NCBI GenBank assembly: GCA_025464995.1
Contig: JAODMO010000040.1
Span: forward strand, 1-56,168
Source of the DNA: Microbacteriaceae bacterium
GTDB taxonomy: Bacteria; Actinomycetota; Actinomycetes; Actinomycetales; Microbacteriaceae
Direction of reading: 5' to 3'
Length of the DNA: 56,168 nucleotides
A program made the translations under genes and the position numbers. Below are positions 37,098 to 45,901 of this stretch, in pieces; the first letter of the stretch is position 1, and each line of letters opens with the position of its first letter. The notes beneath the pieces were generated by a model that worked only from the letters and a program-made list of their open reading frames with translations, searched no databases and had not been told where the DNA came from.

Positions 37098-38458
37098 CGC
37101 GCATCCGAAGCACCGTCGGCGAGGGGTAGACGCACGACGAATCGTGCTCCCGTCGCGTGGCCTGCGCCGTTCGACGAGCGGTCATCGTCGATCGTGATGG
37201 TGCCGCCGTGGGCGCCGATGATCGCGCGACTGATCGCCAGGCCGAGACCGGTCCCTCCCGCGCTCGCCGAACGTGCGTCGTCGAAGCGCGCGAAGCGCTC
37301 AAAAGCCCGGCCACGGAACTCGGGCGGGATGCCCGGACCGTCGTCATCAACCGTCAACACCGCGTCGGCACCGACCTCGGCGAGGTAAACCACAACGTGG
37401 GCGGCGCCGCTCTGGGCGGCGTTGTCGAAAACGTTCCGCACCACCCTCGCGAGTTGGGTCGCGTCGCCGAACACCTGAGCGCCCGTAACCCCGGAGACAT
37501 CGACGTGGAGCGGTTCCTCCGGCGCGCGCTCCCGGGCGGCACGCAGTACCAGGTCGTCCAGGTCGACCAGGTCGCGGCGCGGGAGGCTCGTCTCCTCGAG
37601 GCGAGCGAGCACAAGCAGGTCGTCGACCAGACGCTGCAGCGCAATCGTCTCCACGAGCACGCTGCGGTGCGTGGTGCGAGTATCGGCGGTGTGGGGATGC
37701 GCCGAGTCCACTTCGAGTTCGGCACGCATGCGCGCCAACGGACTGCGCAGCTCGTGCGACGCGTCGGCCACGAAGCGACGCTGGAGATCGTATGCCTCTT
37801 CGAGCCGCGCGAGCATGGCGTTCATGGTGCGGGCGAGGCGACCGATCTCGTCGCGCACTGCGGGTTCAACAACGCGGCGGTCAAGGTTGCCCTCGCTGAT
37901 TTCGGCCACCTGTGAACGGATCCGTTCGACCGGAAGCAGCGCACGCCCGACGACGAACCAGAGCACGAGCGCGAGCGCGAGCGTGGCGGCGGGGACGAGA
38001 AGCGCCAGGCTGCGGACGAGAGCAGCGGAGTTGTCGTTGACGTCATCGAGCGGGGTGCCGACGTGGATTGCGAAGGCTCCGCGATTTCGGGACTCGACCC
38101 GGTACTCCGCTCCAGACGGCAGCCGCACAGTCGAGAACGCGGCGCCATCGACCGGGGGCGATAGTAGGACGGGGAGCCCCTTCGGGGTGAAGGACGTGGT
38201 GCCGATGAGCGAACCCCGCTCGTCTACCACTCGTGCGAACGCTTCGTCGTCGCCGAGTGCAGGAAGAGGAGTCGGCGGAGCGCCCGCGTCGATCGTGCCG
38301 GCGATCTGGGCGGTGTGGCGAACCAGCACCTCGTCTACGTTGTCGATGAGCACCTGTCGATGGCCGCCCACGAGAAGAAGTGAGACGACGACGAGAACGA
38401 CGACGACCACGAGAGTCGCGGCTGCAGTGGTGCGCAGACGTATCCCCCAGCGCGACAT
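37091..38458 (-). CDS. Two-component sensor histidine kinase
   Basis: 455 residues. Membrane segment 1 about 10-30, an extracytoplasmic sensor of about 130 residues, segment 2 about 165-188 ([20 protein letters not shown]), HAMP, dimerisation/phosphorylation box [20 protein letters not shown] with the His acceptor, and a HATPase_c domain with N box [13 protein letters not shown] box [10 protein letters not shown] and G2 [11 protein letters not shown] member of the OmpR-partner class. ATG 38458 lies one base after the response regulator stop. Signal unknown; the PepSY protein downstream of the regulator on the map, on the same strand, may be a target or input. Confidence 0.93.
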   Translation of the reverse strand: MSRWGIRLRTTAAATLVVVVVLVVVSLLLVGGHRQVLIDNVDEVLVRHTAQIAGTIDAGAPPTPLPALGDDEAFARVVDERGSLIGTTSFTPKGLPVLLSPPVDGAAFSTVRLPSGAEYRVESRNRGAFAIHVGTPLDDVNDNSAALVRSLALLVPAATLALALVLWFVVGRALLPVERIRSQVAEISEGNLDRRVVEPAVRDEIGRLARTMNAMLARLEEAYDLQRRFVADASHELRSPLARMRAELEVDSAHPHTADTRTTHRSVLVETIALQRLVDDLLVLARLEETSLPRRDLVDLDDLVLRAARERAPEEPLHVDVSGVTGAQVFGDATQLARVVRNVFDNAAQSGAAHVVVYLAEVGADAVLTVDDDGPGIPPEFRGRAFERFARFDDARSASAGGTGLGLAISRAIIGAHGGTITIDDDRSSNGAGHATGARFVVRLPLADGASDARG

Positions 38459-38459
38459 C

Positions 38460-39131
38460 TCAGGTCGCCCTGATGCGATAACCCGCACCGCGTACCGTCG
38501 TGATCTCCGCAGCACGCGAAGATCGCTCGAGCTTACGTCGAAGTCGTGCCACATAGACCTCGACGATGTTCGGGTCGCCGTCGAACTCGTCGCTCCAGAC
38601 ACCGTCGAGAATGCGCCGCTTGGAGACCACCTCGCCCACGTGGCGAACGAGAAAGAACAGCACGTCGAACTCGCGCGTCGTGACATGGAGGTACTCGTCG
38701 CCGACCCGCACGAGGCGCGTGCGCGGATCGACGTGGAGGTCCGCGACATCCAGCGGCACCGGCTCGCCAGTGGAATTCCGCCGACAGAGGGCTCGCAGCC
38801 GAGCCATGAGCACGGGGAACGAGAACGGCTTGACGAGGTAGTCGTCCGCTCCGGTATCGAGCGCCTCCGCCTCGTCGAGGTCGCCGTCCTTCGCTGTCAG
38901 CATGAGGATCGGCGTCCAGTTGCCGTCGGCTCGCAGTTCGCGACACACGAGGAAGCCGTTCATACCGGGAAGCATGATGTCGAGCACGATGACGTCGTAG
39001 GTGCCTTCCATGGCGCGCCATCTGCCGTCGATGCCGTTACTCTCAACGTCGACTGTGACTCCCTCCGCCTCGAGGCCACGTCGCATGGCGGTAGTGAGTT
39101 TGTCGTCGTCATCGATCAAAAGGATCTTCAT
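38460..39131 (-). CDS. OmpR-family response regulator
   Basis: 223 residues. Receiver domain 1-115: acidic pocket DDDD (7-10), phosphoryl Asp51 in VIVLDIMLPGMNG, MLTAKDG and DDYLVKPFSF. Winged-helix DNA-binding domain about 128-222: YLHVTTREFDVLFFLV and the recognition helix NIVEVYVARLRRKL, ending GAGYRIRAT. ATG at 39131 with GGAGG 8 bases upstream; a TAGGGT hexamer on the minus strand about 30 bases upstream may be its -10. Coupled with the kinase gene. Confidence 0.94.
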   Translation of the reverse strand: MKILLIDDDDKLTTAMRRGLEAEGVTVDVESNGIDGRWRAMEGTYDVIVLDIMLPGMNGFLVCRELRADGNWTPILMLTAKDGDLDEAEALDTGADDYLVKPFSFPVLMARLRALCRRNSTGEPVPLDVADLHVDPRTRLVRVGDEYLHVTTREFDVLFFLVRHVGEVVSKRRILDGVWSDEFDGDPNIVEVYVARLRRKLERSSRAAEITTVRGAGYRIRAT

Positions 39132-39222
39132 TCCCGTCCTCCGCGGCGCTCGGCACTCACCCTACGGCCGAAGCAACAACCCCGCACCGCGGTCGCGAAC
39201 ACGATGGCCCCGCTGACGAGAA

Positions 39223-39255
39223 GACGAGCCCGTCGCGAGCAGCGACGGGCTCGTC
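39223..39255 (-). terminator. Strong hairpin terminator after the PepSY gene
   Basis: GACGAGCCCGTCGC and its exact complement, a perfect 14-bp stem with a 5-base loop, 7 bases past the PepSY stop on the minus strand, followed by TTCTCGTC. It separates the PepSY transcript from the response regulator promoter. Confidence 0.85.
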
Positions 39256-39262
39256 GATGGGC

Positions 39263-39583
39263 TCACGCGCCGTGGTCGGACGATGACGACACAACGGCGA
39301 AATTCGCATCCAGCTGCACGTCGACACGCTTGCCGCTGTCAAGAGTCACCTCGACCTCGTAGTAGCTTTCTTCGTCGCCGACTTCCGTCTCGCTCACGGC
39401 ACCCTCGCCCGTGAATGCGAGCGCGGACGCGCTGGCTTGCTCGAGCGCCGACCCAGTGATCGGGGTCTGGGTCTCCTCCGGCGCCGAATCCCCGTTGCCT
39501 GCGGCGATTGCGACACCGCCACCGATGAGTGCCAGACCGGTGACCGCAGCTCCGACCATTCCTATTGTCACAGAACGCTTCAT
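39263..39583 (-). CDS. Secreted PepSY-domain protein
   Basis: 106 residues. A hydrophobic signal segment (about 4-28, GMVGAAVTGLALIGGGVAIA) and then one PepSY unit: ALEQASASALAFTGEGAVSE, YYEVEVTLDSGKRVDVQLD. PepSY domains sit outside the membrane and are thought to inhibit peptidases or modulate sensors. In actinobacteria such genes often neighbour OmpR-type two-component systems, as here. ATG 39583 with GGAGGTACTC upstream. Preceded by a decayed response regulator, suggesting that an older two-component pair once stood here. Confidence 0.82.
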   Translation of the reverse strand: MKRSVTIGMVGAAVTGLALIGGGVAIAAGNGDSAPEETQTPITGSALEQASASALAFTGEGAVSETEVGDEESYYEVEVTLDSGKRVDVQLDANFAVVSSSSDHGA

Positions 39584-39689
39584 GAGTACCTCCGGTTGCA
39601 TTGGTTCGCCGACCCACATTGTCGACGTGTCCATACCGTAGGGGCGCCGCCCTGAACCGGGGCTGAACGGGCCACCGCGACGTCCCGCA

Positions 39690-39844
39690 GGTGACGCAGG
39701 ACGCGCGTGGCGCAGGCCGCATCCCCTCGCGCCCTCCCGCAACTCGAATCGTTTCGTCAGGTAGTCGTCGGCACCGAGCTCGTATCCCGAGGAGTTGTCG
39801 TCGAGCCGGTCGGCCGCGGTGAGCATGCGGCCAGACGAGTTCAT
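39690..39844 (-). pseudogene. Fragment of a response regulator receiver domain
   Basis: A minus-strand frame reads MLTAADRLDDNSSGYELGAD, then DYLTKRFELRE. This is the end of a receiver domain (MLTAxDxxxDRVxGxELGADDYLxKPF), with the invariant Pro after the switch Lys changed to Arg. No N-terminal half with a phosphoryl Asp, and no DNA-binding domain follows; it trails off into Arg/Gly-rich translation in front of the PepSY gene. The wording differs from the intact regulator at 38460 (MLTAKDG...), so it derives from a different regulator rather than a recent local duplication. The gap 39845-40046 holds nothing recognisable. Confidence 0.65.
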
Positions 39845-40046
39845 CGCCCTCGATTCACATCTCGCAGGTCGACGAGCCCGGCGCTGTCGTCAGCTTCCAC
39901 GGGTTCGCTTTCGTGCCTTCAGACGTGGCGCACCTCCACTGATCTGGTCTTCACCGTACCTTTTGCGATCGGCTGGCGGCAGGCAGTGACTTCGCGACAA
40001 GTGATCGCGTGCACGAGCGGAGGGCGCGGCGCGGGGGCGCAGCAAT

Positions 40047-40862
40047 CTAGACGCTGAAGAAGGCGCGCAACTCCGGCGCCATGGCGGCGTTCGATACCTG
40101 GTGAGTCTGCCCCTCGAGGATGCGGTGCTTGGCATTGGGCACCGTGGCGGCAACCAGGGATTGGGCGTCCGACATCGGCAGAGCTGCCTTTTGCCCGACC
40201 ATGACCAGGGTCGGGATGGAGATCGTCGAGAGTCGGTCTGTCGGGGCAACGAAGTCGTTGAGCACGTCGGTCTCGTACGGGAGCGTGTTCGCCGATGCCG
40301 TCTGGCTCTTCCACACGCCGGGGATGAAACGGAGCATGATCGGCACGAACGCCGGCACGCCGATCATCTTCACCAGGAAATACGAGACCATCGCGCCGCG
40401 CTTGTCCTCGGCCAAGAGCGCTTTCAGGCGGGCACCGTGATCTGCGGGAACGCCGCCGACGGTGCCGACGCCGGTATACGGAGCCTCGTAGGTGGCGAGC
40501 CTACGCATCGGCACCCCGGCGGCAGCGGCCTCGAGGGCGAGAGCTGCGCCGGAGGAGATCCCGTAGACGAACGCGTTGCCGCCCGCGTGCTCGATCACCG
40601 CGGCGAGATCCTCGATCTCACGCTGCACCGCGTAAGGCTCGGTGTCTCCGCTGTCCCCGCGGCCCCGGCGGTCGTAGAAGAACACGCTGAACGAGTCGGC
40701 GAGTTCCTGCGCAAGCGCGCGTGCCGGGCCGAACGAGCGGCCGCAGAAGGCCCCGTCCACCAACACCAGCGCTGGCCCGTGCCCGATACGCTCGATCGAG
40801 ATGGTTGTGCCGTCCGCTGACCTGACATCGTCAATCGTGGTCTCGTGATTCTTGGTCTTCAT
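40047..40862 (-). CDS. Alpha/beta-fold hydrolase
   Basis: 271 residues. VLVDGAFCGRSFGP (oxyanion position, lacking the usual HG), FYDRRGRGDSGD, nucleophile Ser in VYGISSGAALAL (GxSxG), acid near LVMVGQKAALP and a C-terminal His in EGQTHQVS. It resembles the small hydrolases found behind ArsR-type regulators in actinobacteria. The ATG at 40862 overlaps the stop of the decayed ArsR gene by 4 bases, so it was once the second gene of a coupled pair; it now depends on whatever transcription enters through the broken gene. Substrate unknown. Confidence 0.85.
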   Translation of the reverse strand: MKTKNHETTIDDVRSADGTTISIERIGHGPALVLVDGAFCGRSFGPARALAQELADSFSVFFYDRRGRGDSGDTEPYAVQREIEDLAAVIEHAGGNAFVYGISSGAALALEAAAAGVPMRRLATYEAPYTGVGTVGGVPADHGARLKALLAEDKRGAMVSYFLVKMIGVPAFVPIMLRFIPGVWKSQTASANTLPYETDVLNDFVAPTDRLSTISIPTLVMVGQKAALPMSDAQSLVAATVPNAKHRILEGQTHQVSNAAMAPELRAFFSV

Positions 40863-41120
40863 GACAAGTGCCCTTCAAGCGTGGCGTCCAGGTTGGCGAA
40901 CGAGAGAATCCAGTCGGCGCGGGTCGTCTCGCGGCGCCACACCACGGTGCGGAGGGCTACCGCTCCATGTACTCGCTCGCCTCTCTCCGAGGGTCGACTT
41001 CCAGAAAGGCACAGCCAACTCAGACACCTGCGCATCGCCCTCGGTCAATCGCCGGATTATCGCCCTACGGGTCGGATCGGCCAGCGCCCCGGAGACGGCG
41101 GTGAGAGTGTCCGCATTCAT
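40859..41120 (-). pseudogene. Broken ArsR-family regulator
   Basis: It begins with a proper ribosome site (GAAGG) and MNADTLTAVSGALADPTRRA, IIRRLTEGDAQVSELAVPF, the first two helices of an ArsR winged HTH. The recognition helix that should follow (a PAVSKHLxVLExAGL pattern) is absent. A different frame then supplies an ArsR-like C-terminus, WRRETTRADWILSFANLDAT, ending in a TGA at 40859 that still overlaps the hydrolase ATG. So an internal deletion of roughly 50 codons with frameshift has removed DNA binding, while the junction to the next gene is preserved. Confidence 0.7.
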
Positions 41121-41204
41121 TCATAACCTTCTCGTTCTGTAACGACATGGTCATACATGTATCGCCGTACTGCGATCGGTTAAGCGAAATCTCGTGAGAT
41201 GTCA

Positions 41205-41384
41205 CTACTCGGGATGCTTGCTGTGGTCTTCGACGTCTGGTTTCGCTCGCAAGACGTCGGCAACCTCTTCCTCGGGGCGCGGCGCGATTGTCTGGTCAGC
41301 CTCGAGTTCCGGGATGGTCGGCTCATCCGGATCGGGGATGTGTTCTGGGTGGTGGGACACGGCGAATCCTTCGGTCGGTGACAT
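41205..41384 (-). CDS. Small acidic hypothetical protein
   Basis: 59 residues starting MSPTEGFAVSHHPEH. Rich in Pro and Glu (PDPDEPTIPELEADQTI, RPEEEVADVL), no hydrophobic segment and no Cys. The sustained acidic composition and GC-rich third positions argue for coding; the plus strand is less convincing. On the minus strand TACGCT lies 4 bases before the ATG, a looser form of the leaderless layout. Function unknown. Confidence 0.5.
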   Translation of the reverse strand: MSPTEGFAVSHHPEHIPDPDEPTIPELEADQTIAPRPEEEVADVLRAKPDVEDHSKHPE

Positions 41385-41511
41385 CCACAGCGTAGGCGAT
41401 GTCGTCGCCGTCCAACCAGCCACGGCGGCTCACCGCGCCCCTTGTATGTGCGCGCGGCGCGATGCCACACTGTGCACAAGAACGACGGTGTTCCCGACCC
41501 GGAGGTTTCTC

Positions 41512-42729
41512 ATGGATACTCAGCGCACGGATTCAGACAATGCATCGAACCTGGGCGTGCAGATCCCACCCCACGGAGGGCGCCGCCGCGGCGTACCGAT
41601 AACCGCCGGCCCCCAAGAGCGCCCCGAGACGAACAGACGGACCGACGAGCCCGCCGTCATCCAGGGCGGTGGCGTCATCCCCGGTACGCGGGGTTTCGAA
41701 AAGATAGGAATTGGAAAGCCGCTGCTGATCAAGTTGGAGTCCGTGTACCTCGGTCCCGACAAACGGGGGAAGGACGTGCTGGTCACGTCTCAGGTCCGAG
41801 ATCCACTGTCGGTCGCCGCGGGCGTGATGTCGATGAACATGGCGAAGTACGACGTGAGCGACCGGGCGATCATCGACGTCGGAGTCGACGCAGGAAGCGT
41901 GGTGGTCTACTACTCCCCCGCGGCTACGGACGACGTGCTGAACCTCTCGGTGAAGCTGAAGTTCGACGGCTTCGACGTCTCACGGGTGCAGGCGGTGATC
42001 TCGGCTGCCGCAGGAGTGGCGGGCCTTCCCGCGTTCATCGCCGGCGGGGCGCTCGCGGGTCCGGTCGGGGCTGCATCTGCCCAGGCGCTCGTGCAGGCGG
42101 CGAGCGCGGGTGCGGGTCTCGTCGTGAGCCTCGTCGATCGGCTCGTCGACGCCAAAGACATGGTCTCGCTCGACTGGGAGCTCAACGTCAACAATCCGAT
42201 CCTTCCGCGGGCTACGGCCGGCTGGGTCCTGTTGCACCCGGAGACGAAGCGAGATTCCGGAAAGCCCACGCAGTGGGGCTCGGGCTTCACGTCCACCCAG
42301 TCCTCCGAGCCAGGTCAAGTGAGCCTCACGGTCGACGGTGACGAGTTCACCATCGGCGACGACGGCACACTCCGGTCAGTGGATGATCCGACCACCCCCT
42401 ATCGAGGGGAGTTCCCCTACGCCCTGATCTCTGTCAACGGCCACGCCGAATCGAAGCTCAAGAAGTGGAAGCCCGCCGCCGTCACTGCCGGCCTGACCGC
42501 TCGTTTCCTCCAGCAACAGACTGACGAGAAGATCCTCGACCAGGTGAGCGATGCGTTCGGCGCCTACAGCGACGTCCTCATCCTCCGCGACGCGAAGACG
42601 ATCTCCGCGGAATACGACGCCGAGACGAACACCACGAAGCGGGCGGCCCTCAAGACCAAGCTCGACGCTCTCATCACGTCCATTCAAGACGAGGACATCC
42701 GGAAGGTGGCGGAACGCACTGAGGCCTGA
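41512..42729 (+). CDS. Uncharacterised 405-residue protein with Ala/Gly-rich hydrophobic core segment
   Basis: The ATG at 41512 has GGAGG 6 bases upstream. Segments: a polar, Arg/Pro-rich N-terminus (1-50); a beta-rich part (about 65-160: LLIKLESVYLGPDKRGKDVL, VLNLSVKLKFDGFD) that reads like a small beta-sandwich; a 45-residue hydrophobic Ala/Gly stretch (161-206, AVISAAAGVAGLPAFIAGGA and on) that could insert in a membrane or pack as a helical hairpin; a second beta-rich part with WGSGF and a conserved-looking DGDEFTIGDDGTL (274-287); and a charged helical C-terminus (about 335-405). No signal peptide. I recognise no family. It stands alone, convergent with a decarboxylase gene. Confidence 0.8.
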   Translation: MDTQRTDSDNASNLGVQIPPHGGRRRGVPITAGPQERPETNRRTDEPAVIQGGGVIPGTRGFEKIGIGKPLLIKLESVYLGPDKRGKDVLVTSQVRDPLSVAAGVMSMNMAKYDVSDRAIIDVGVDAGSVVVYYSPAATDDVLNLSVKLKFDGFDVSRVQAVISAAAGVAGLPAFIAGGALAGPVGAASAQALVQAASAGAGLVVSLVDRLVDAKDMVSLDWELNVNNPILPRATAGWVLLHPETKRDSGKPTQWGSGFTSTQSSEPGQVSLTVDGDEFTIGDDGTLRSVDDPTTPYRGEFPYALISVNGHAESKLKKWKPAAVTAGLTARFLQQQTDEKILDQVSDAFGAYSDVLILRDAKTISAEYDAETNTTKRAALKTKLDALITSIQDEDIRKVAERTEA

Positions 42730-42780
42730 TGATCTGCAATAGTCAGGCACCGACAGTTGTCAGGCTCGAATCTGCGGTTC

Positions 42781-44163
42781 TCAGGCTCGCGCGACCGCCC
42801 GAGCCACGGCGTCAATGGCGGCGGCCACGTCCGCGGCATCGGTCGACCAGTTGCTGACAGAGATGCGCAAGACCTCTCGTCCCGCCCATCTCGACCCCGA
42901 CATCCATACAGCACCGTCGTCGATCAAGGCCTGGGTGACAGCCTTGGTTCGCTCGTCCGACCCGAATGCCACGGATATCTGGGTGAAGACGACGTCATTG
43001 AGAACTTCGACCCCGGGGATTTCGGACAAGCCCTCGGCGAGGGAGCGTGCGTTGCCCGCGAGGCCTTCGATCAGGGCCACCGTGCCGCTACGCCCGAGCG
43101 AACGCAGGGCGGCCCACACCGGAATACCGCGCGACCGCCTGGAGAGCTCCGGGACCCGATCCATCGGATCCGCGACCCCGGCGTCGTCCCGGATGAAGTA
43201 ACTGGTGTGAGAGGTGAGTGCCGATCGGGCGGCGCCTGCGCGAGCCACGATCGCAACACCGCAGTCATAGGGCACGTTGAGCGTCTTGTGAGCGTCCGTC
43301 GCCCACGAGTCTGCCGTTTCGAGACCGTCGAGAGCATCGCCCCAGCGAGGGCTTGCGGCCGCCCACAAGCCGAATGCACCGTCGACATGCACCCACGCCC
43401 CGTGCTCATGCGACATCCGAATTGCCTCACGGAGTGGATCGAAAGCGCCGGAGTGGAGATTTCCCGCCTGAAGGGCGACAATCAGCGGGCCCGTGGCCGC
43501 GTCCAGCGCGTCGGCCAGCGCGTCGAGCCGGATCCGACCCTGGTCATCGGATGCGATCAGGGTCGGCTCCCCCAGGCCGAGGTATCGCAGCACCAGTTCG
43601 ACCGAACTGTGCACCTCGGCGCCGGCGAGGACGGTCGCTCTCGGAGCGCCGGTCAGCCCATGGCGATTCACGTTCCAGCCGGCGGCTTCGAGCACAGCGC
43701 CTCGCCCGGCGGCCAGCCCGACAAAGTTCGCCATGGTGCCGCCGGTCGTGAACCCCACCGAACTCGCTGGAGGCAGGCCGAGGAGGTCGAGGATCCAGGC
43801 GCCGGCGCGCTCCTCGATCGCCGCTGCCGCCGGGGTCGCGTAGCGCAGCCCGTTGTTCTGATCCCAGGCGCTCACCATCCAGTCCGAAGCCAACGCGGCA
43901 GGCAGCGCACCGCCCATCACCCAGCCGAAGAATCTGCCGGAGCCTATCGCCATCAGGCCCGGCTCGGCGAGCCGCGCGAGCTCGTCGACCACCTCCGTCG
44001 GATCGGTCTGGCCCTCGGGCAACCGCATCGCGAACGCGGACTCCAGCTGTCCGATGTTCTCTCGCGGGCTCACCCGGCGCGACGGAAGGGAGTCCAGCCA
44101 GTCCGCCGCGTGCGCGGCTGCGTGCGCGAGGGGCTCTCGGTATTCCTCTGGAGACAACGGCAC
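42781..44163 (-). CDS. PLP-dependent group II decarboxylase-family protein
   Basis: 460 residues from a GTG. Aromatic-L-amino-acid/glutamate/diaminobutyrate decarboxylase superfamily. Motifs: GWVMGGALPAALASDW (about 64-79), GFTTGGTMANFVGLA (about 136-150), HSSVELVLRYLGLG, WVHVDGAFGLWAA with the PLP-ring His/Asp, and the PLP lysine in SWATDAHKTLNVPYDCG. A C-terminal RISVSNWSTDAADV segment is typical. The substrate (aromatic amino acid, aspartate or diaminobutyrate) cannot be told. GTG start supported by a TACTCT element 6 bases upstream. Some members act as aldehyde synthases or lyases instead. Confidence 0.88.
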   Translation of the reverse strand: MPLSPEEYREPLAHAAAHAADWLDSLPSRRVSPRENIGQLESAFAMRLPEGQTDPTEVVDELARLAEPGLMAIGSGRFFGWVMGGALPAALASDWMVSAWDQNNGLRYATPAAAAIEERAGAWILDLLGLPPASSVGFTTGGTMANFVGLAAGRGAVLEAAGWNVNRHGLTGAPRATVLAGAEVHSSVELVLRYLGLGEPTLIASDDQGRIRLDALADALDAATGPLIVALQAGNLHSGAFDPLREAIRMSHEHGAWVHVDGAFGLWAAASPRWGDALDGLETADSWATDAHKTLNVPYDCGVAIVARAGAARSALTSHTSYFIRDDAGVADPMDRVPELSRRSRGIPVWAALRSLGRSGTVALIEGLAGNARSLAEGLSEIPGVEVLNDVVFTQISVAFGSDERTKAVTQALIDDGAVWMSGSRWAGREVLRISVSNWSTDAADVAAAIDAVARAVARA

Positions 44164-44169
44164 GCGCTC

Positions 44170-44175
44170 AGAGTA
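44170..44175 (-). promoter_or_regulatory. Leaderless -10 element (TACTCT) for the decarboxylase gene
   Basis: On the minus strand TACTCT, six bases, GTG at 44163; no ribosome site is visible. Confidence 0.45.
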
Positions 44176-44193
44176 CGCCGACGAGTGGCCCCA

Positions 44194-44445
44194 TCACCAG
44201 AGCCTCGACGTCGCCCGCCGCCGACCCGGCACCGACGTGACCCGCTCCATCCACGCCGATACTCGGGGTTTGTCGAGATCGTCGACCGACGCGAGCACGA
44301 CACCACGCGTCGCGCTGCCCACCCCCACCGGCGCGACAAACGGCACCGGGTCGAGCGCCGCGCCGTTGATGACCATGAGCATGACGCGGCCGGCGAAGGC
44401 ACCGCAGCTGAAGCACCATCCGTCGCCGACGCCGTGGCACGCCAT
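44194..44445 (-). other. Doubtful 83-codon ORF in a gene-poor gap
   Basis: The stretch 44176-44564 has no recognised gene. The best minus-strand frame (MACHGVGDGWCFSCGAFAGR, then VASVDD-like and MERVTSVPGR phrases) has two Cys pairs but no family match. Short coding-like tails in the other minus-strand frames (for example VATVTQTTGHPVIAR ending near 44515) suggest that a larger gene may have decayed here. Treat as unassigned. Confidence 0.25.
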
Positions 44446-44564
44446 GCCTCATCTCTCGGAACCCTGCGGGTTCGGTAACATGCTGGCCGCCCGCGCGTCG
44501 ACCGCCGCGTTTCAACGAGCGATCACCGGATGGCCCGTGGTCTGGGTCACGGTGGCTACTACTA

Positions 44565-44602
44565 GTCGGCGGCGAAACCACGGGTGCGAGTTCGCCGCCG
44601 AC
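44565..44602 (-). terminator. Hairpin terminator of the first sugar-binding protein gene
   Basis: GTCGGCGGCGAA and its exact complement TTCGCCGCCGAC: a perfect 12-bp stem with a 14-base loop whose ends (ACC...GGT) can pair further. It starts 8 bases past the stop of the binding-protein gene on the minus strand. No U tract. Confidence 0.75.
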
Positions 44603-44610
44603 AAGGTGAC

Positions 44611-45771
44611 CTATTTGGTGAAGACGCTGCTTACACTGGCGGGAGCGTCTGCGTGATAAACCTGCTTCCACGCGTCGAGCACGTTGTCGTGCTCAACCGG
44701 GAGCGCCGCGAGTGCGACGTAGGGTGGAACCTTCTTTCCGATGAAGGAGGCCGCAGCGAGGCGAGCCTCAATGGATCCCTGGTCGAAGGGGCGCTGGGCG
44801 CCGAGTCCTATGATCAATTCATTCTTAGCCAAGGCAACAGCGACATTCTTACCGAGGTCCTGCGTCGCAATCTTCAGGTCGAGGCGGCCGGCGGCTCGTG
44901 CTGCTGCCATGACGCCCTCGGCAGGAACATCCCACACCGCCCAGATGCCGTCAAGAGTCGGGTGCTTCGTCAGCATTGCGCTAGCGACACCTTGAGCGTC
45001 ACCGGCAAAGTCCGGTCCGGCGATGCCCTTCTTTTCAACGATCTTGATGTCGGGGAAGCTCTTCTTGATGGTGGCCTTGAAGCCCTCGTAGCGCTGCGTA
45101 GTGACGAAGAAGTCGGACTCGTGGTAAATGACTCCGATGGTTCCGGCTCCGTTAAGCGCTTTCGCCATCAGGTAGGCGGAGGCAACGCCGTTGCCGTAAT
45201 TGTCTGCCGAGACCATCGAGACATAGTCCGTGCCTCCGACAAACCCGGCGGGAACGTTATCCATGAAAACGAGGTGGACGCCCGCAGCCGCAGCCTTGCG
45301 GTAGGCATCGGCCGTGGCGACGGGATCCGTCGGAATGGACACGATGATGTCGGGCTTGAGGCTCAGTACTGTTTCGAGGTCTGAGACCTGCTTTGCCGGG
45401 TCGAAGTTGGCATCGGTGACGGCCGCAACGTCGATTCCCAGGTTGGCGAATTCACTTTTGAGGCCATCGATCTGAGCCGTCGACCAGTCGTTGCCGCCGT
45501 AGTGCATGACGATGGCCGCGGTCAGCTTGAGAGCCTTGACTTGTTCGATTTCCGCGGCGGACAGATCCGCAGCGTTGGCCGGAGAGGGGTCCTCGCCATT
45601 GGGGCCCTTGCTGAGCACCTGGTCGGCGAGGCTGGCGATACCCGCTTCAATCTCCGCCGAAATCTTGGGATCGGCGACAGTATTACTTGTCCCTGAGCTG
45701 GTGGCGGTACACCCCGCCAGGACTAGAGCAGCTGCGACGCCTGCCGTTGCGAGTGTCAGTCTGAGTTTCAT
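44611..45771 (-). CDS. Sugar ABC transporter substrate-binding lipoprotein (ribose type), paralogue 1
   Basis: 386 residues. Signal peptide with lipobox VLAGC at about 17-21, then a Thr/Ser linker. Periplasmic-binding-protein-like I fold (family 4): VMHYGGNDWSTAQIDGLKSE, GIDVAAVTDANFDPAKQVSD, PDIIVSIPTDP, GVIYHESDFFVTTQRYEGF, IWAVWDVPAEGVMAAARAAG. It shares a long run of phrases with the product at 54281 (PAKQ, DYVSMVS, GPDFAGDAQ, LTKHP, WKxVYHxDAP), so the two are paralogues. No permease follows it; it probably serves the ATPase/permease at 48.5-51 kb. Divergent from the ROK regulator. Ligand a sugar or cyclitol, not resolved. Confidence 0.9.
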   Translation of the reverse strand: MKLRLTLATAGVAAALVLAGCTATSSGTSNTVADPKISAEIEAGIASLADQVLSKGPNGEDPSPANAADLSAAEIEQVKALKLTAAIVMHYGGNDWSTAQIDGLKSEFANLGIDVAAVTDANFDPAKQVSDLETVLSLKPDIIVSIPTDPVATADAYRKAAAAGVHLVFMDNVPAGFVGGTDYVSMVSADNYGNGVASAYLMAKALNGAGTIGVIYHESDFFVTTQRYEGFKATIKKSFPDIKIVEKKGIAGPDFAGDAQGVASAMLTKHPTLDGIWAVWDVPAEGVMAAARAAGRLDLKIATQDLGKNVAVALAKNELIIGLGAQRPFDQGSIEARLAAASFIGKKVPPYVALAALPVEHDNVLDAWKQVYHADAPASVSSVFTK

Positions 45772-45888
45772 AGCTGATTTCTCCTTTGAAAGCTGTGGGG
45801 ATTCTGGGAGCTAGGTCTGTAACCTCGAAATTCGCGCAATGCAGGAGCAGCCAGTGGGTCGAACGGTAGGTCAAACTTCGCTGGAATC

Positions 45889-45901
45889 ATTATGACTTAT
45901 A
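45889..45901 (-). promoter_or_regulatory. Promoter region of binding protein 1 (TATAAGTCATAAT)
   Basis: On the minus strand two overlapping -10-like hexamers, TATAAG and CATAAT, lie about 120 bases upstream of the gene; TTGTTG 18 bases before TATAAG may be the -35. TATAAGTC recurs upstream of paralogue 2 (55515-55522), and GTCATAAT recurs upstream of the isomerase operon (about 53116-53123). Confidence 0.4.

Noticed and set aside
42724..42748. GCCTGA/TCAGGC inverted repeat after the 405-residue gene as a terminator
   Set aside because: Only 6 bp with a 13-base loop and extra TCAGGC copies nearby; too weak to call.
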